DNA of 5,507 bases, taken from positions 1 to 5,507 of the forward strand of contig CAYILR010000087.1 of NCBI GenBank assembly GCA_964364175.1, in the 5' to 3' direction. This document shows, in pieces, positions 5,361 to 5,507 of this stretch. Below the pieces are notes generated by a model, which made no database searches, was not told the DNA's origin, and worked only from the letters and a program-made list of their open reading frames with translations. Every line of letters starts with the position of its first letter. The stretch's first letter is position 1. The stretch is from CAYILR01 sp964364175. GTDB lineage: Bacteria > Bdellovibrionota > UBA1018. A program made the position numbers and the translations under genes.

Positions 5361-5507
5361 TCCTCAGCGAAAAAATTCAGCAAAAAATTTAAAACAGTCG
5401 GAATTTATGCAGCAGTTTTTTTAGCCAATCGACTTAGATTTAATACTTGAACTTCGTAACTGTTCAGCCCGTTTGAGTGATTCACTTGCATAATTTATAA
5501 ACAGGAT
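5361..5507. other. Non-coding end region, A+T-rich, with one candidate promoter
   Basis: No ORF here is credible. It holds an imperfect tandem duplication (TCAGCGAAAAAATT at 5364-5377, TCAGCAAAAAATT at 5377-5389), a T-run at 5415-5421 and the promoter-like pair described separately. It is probably the upstream region of a gene beginning beyond the right edge. Confidence 0.5.
5473..5501 (+). promoter_or_regulatory. Candidate sigma70-type promoter reading out of the window
   Basis: TTGAGT (5473-5478) and TATAAA (5496-5501) are separated by exactly 17 nt, the optimal spacing. They match the consensus hexamers at 4/6 and 5/6. No coding sequence competes for this stretch. The transcript would start near 5508, just beyond the window, so the gene served cannot be seen. 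Confidence 0.45.

Noticed and set aside
5114..5424. Two overlapping plus-strand ORFs of 92 and 96 codons across the inverted-repeat element
   Set aside because: Their sequence is dictated by the palindrome, composition is unlike a protein family, they start antisense to alkD, and they have no ribosome site. They are open by chance.

Overview
The window (roughly 50% G+C over its genes) looks like chromosomal DNA of a Gram-negative bacterium. No ribosomal RNA or taxonomic marker is present. The best clue to origin is the first gene, whose shaft motif (LPLAGGT..GALTLAGDP.SALHAATKQYVDS) followed by a phage tail-collar tip resembles the chimeric tail-fibre-like adhesins that are abundant in Bdellovibrio and relatives. 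I therefore lean to Bdellovibrionota with modest confidence. This rests on remembered family resemblance, not on a search.

Layout, left half (+ strand). A tail-collar/fibre-tip gene (24-788) has a doubtful 5' end: two tandem in-frame stops (9-14) lie just upstream, and a T6 run may mark a frameshift from a longer fibre gene. It is followed after only 6 nt, in the same reading frame, by an aspartate kinase gene (lysC, 795-1982). That gene overlaps by ATGA a flavin/dinucleotide-binding oxidoreductase-like gene (1979-2968) that has its own strong Shine-Dalgarno sequence. The last two are probably co-translated. The C-terminal ACT region of the aspartate kinase is unusually divergent, so its feedback control is in doubt.

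Layout, right half (mostly - strand). A P-loop ATPase of the archaeal-type/STAND-like group with a C-terminal winged helix (4096-2960) converges on the oxidoreductase gene and overlaps it by 9 nt. Its start codon sits inside a perfect 11-5-11 palindrome, next to a consensus -10 box and a third copy of the half-site, which suggests tight, possibly autogenous, control. An A+T-rich spacer then leads to a 32-residue signal-peptide ORF (+ strand) that looks like a frameshifted or decaying secreted-protein gene. Next is an AlkD-type DNA alkylation repair glycosylase (5140-4415, - strand). Immediately upstream of alkD lies a 186-bp imperfect palindrome with perfect 27-bp terminal inverted repeats ending in TA, which is a MITE-like element. 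The last 147 bases hold no gene, but a plausible sigma70-type promoter points out of the window.

No CRISPR array, tRNA, rRNA or complete transposase is visible. I see no complete, clearly new multi-gene system. The most interesting items are the palindrome-controlled orphan ATPase, the MITE-like element, and the adhesin tip abutting lysC.
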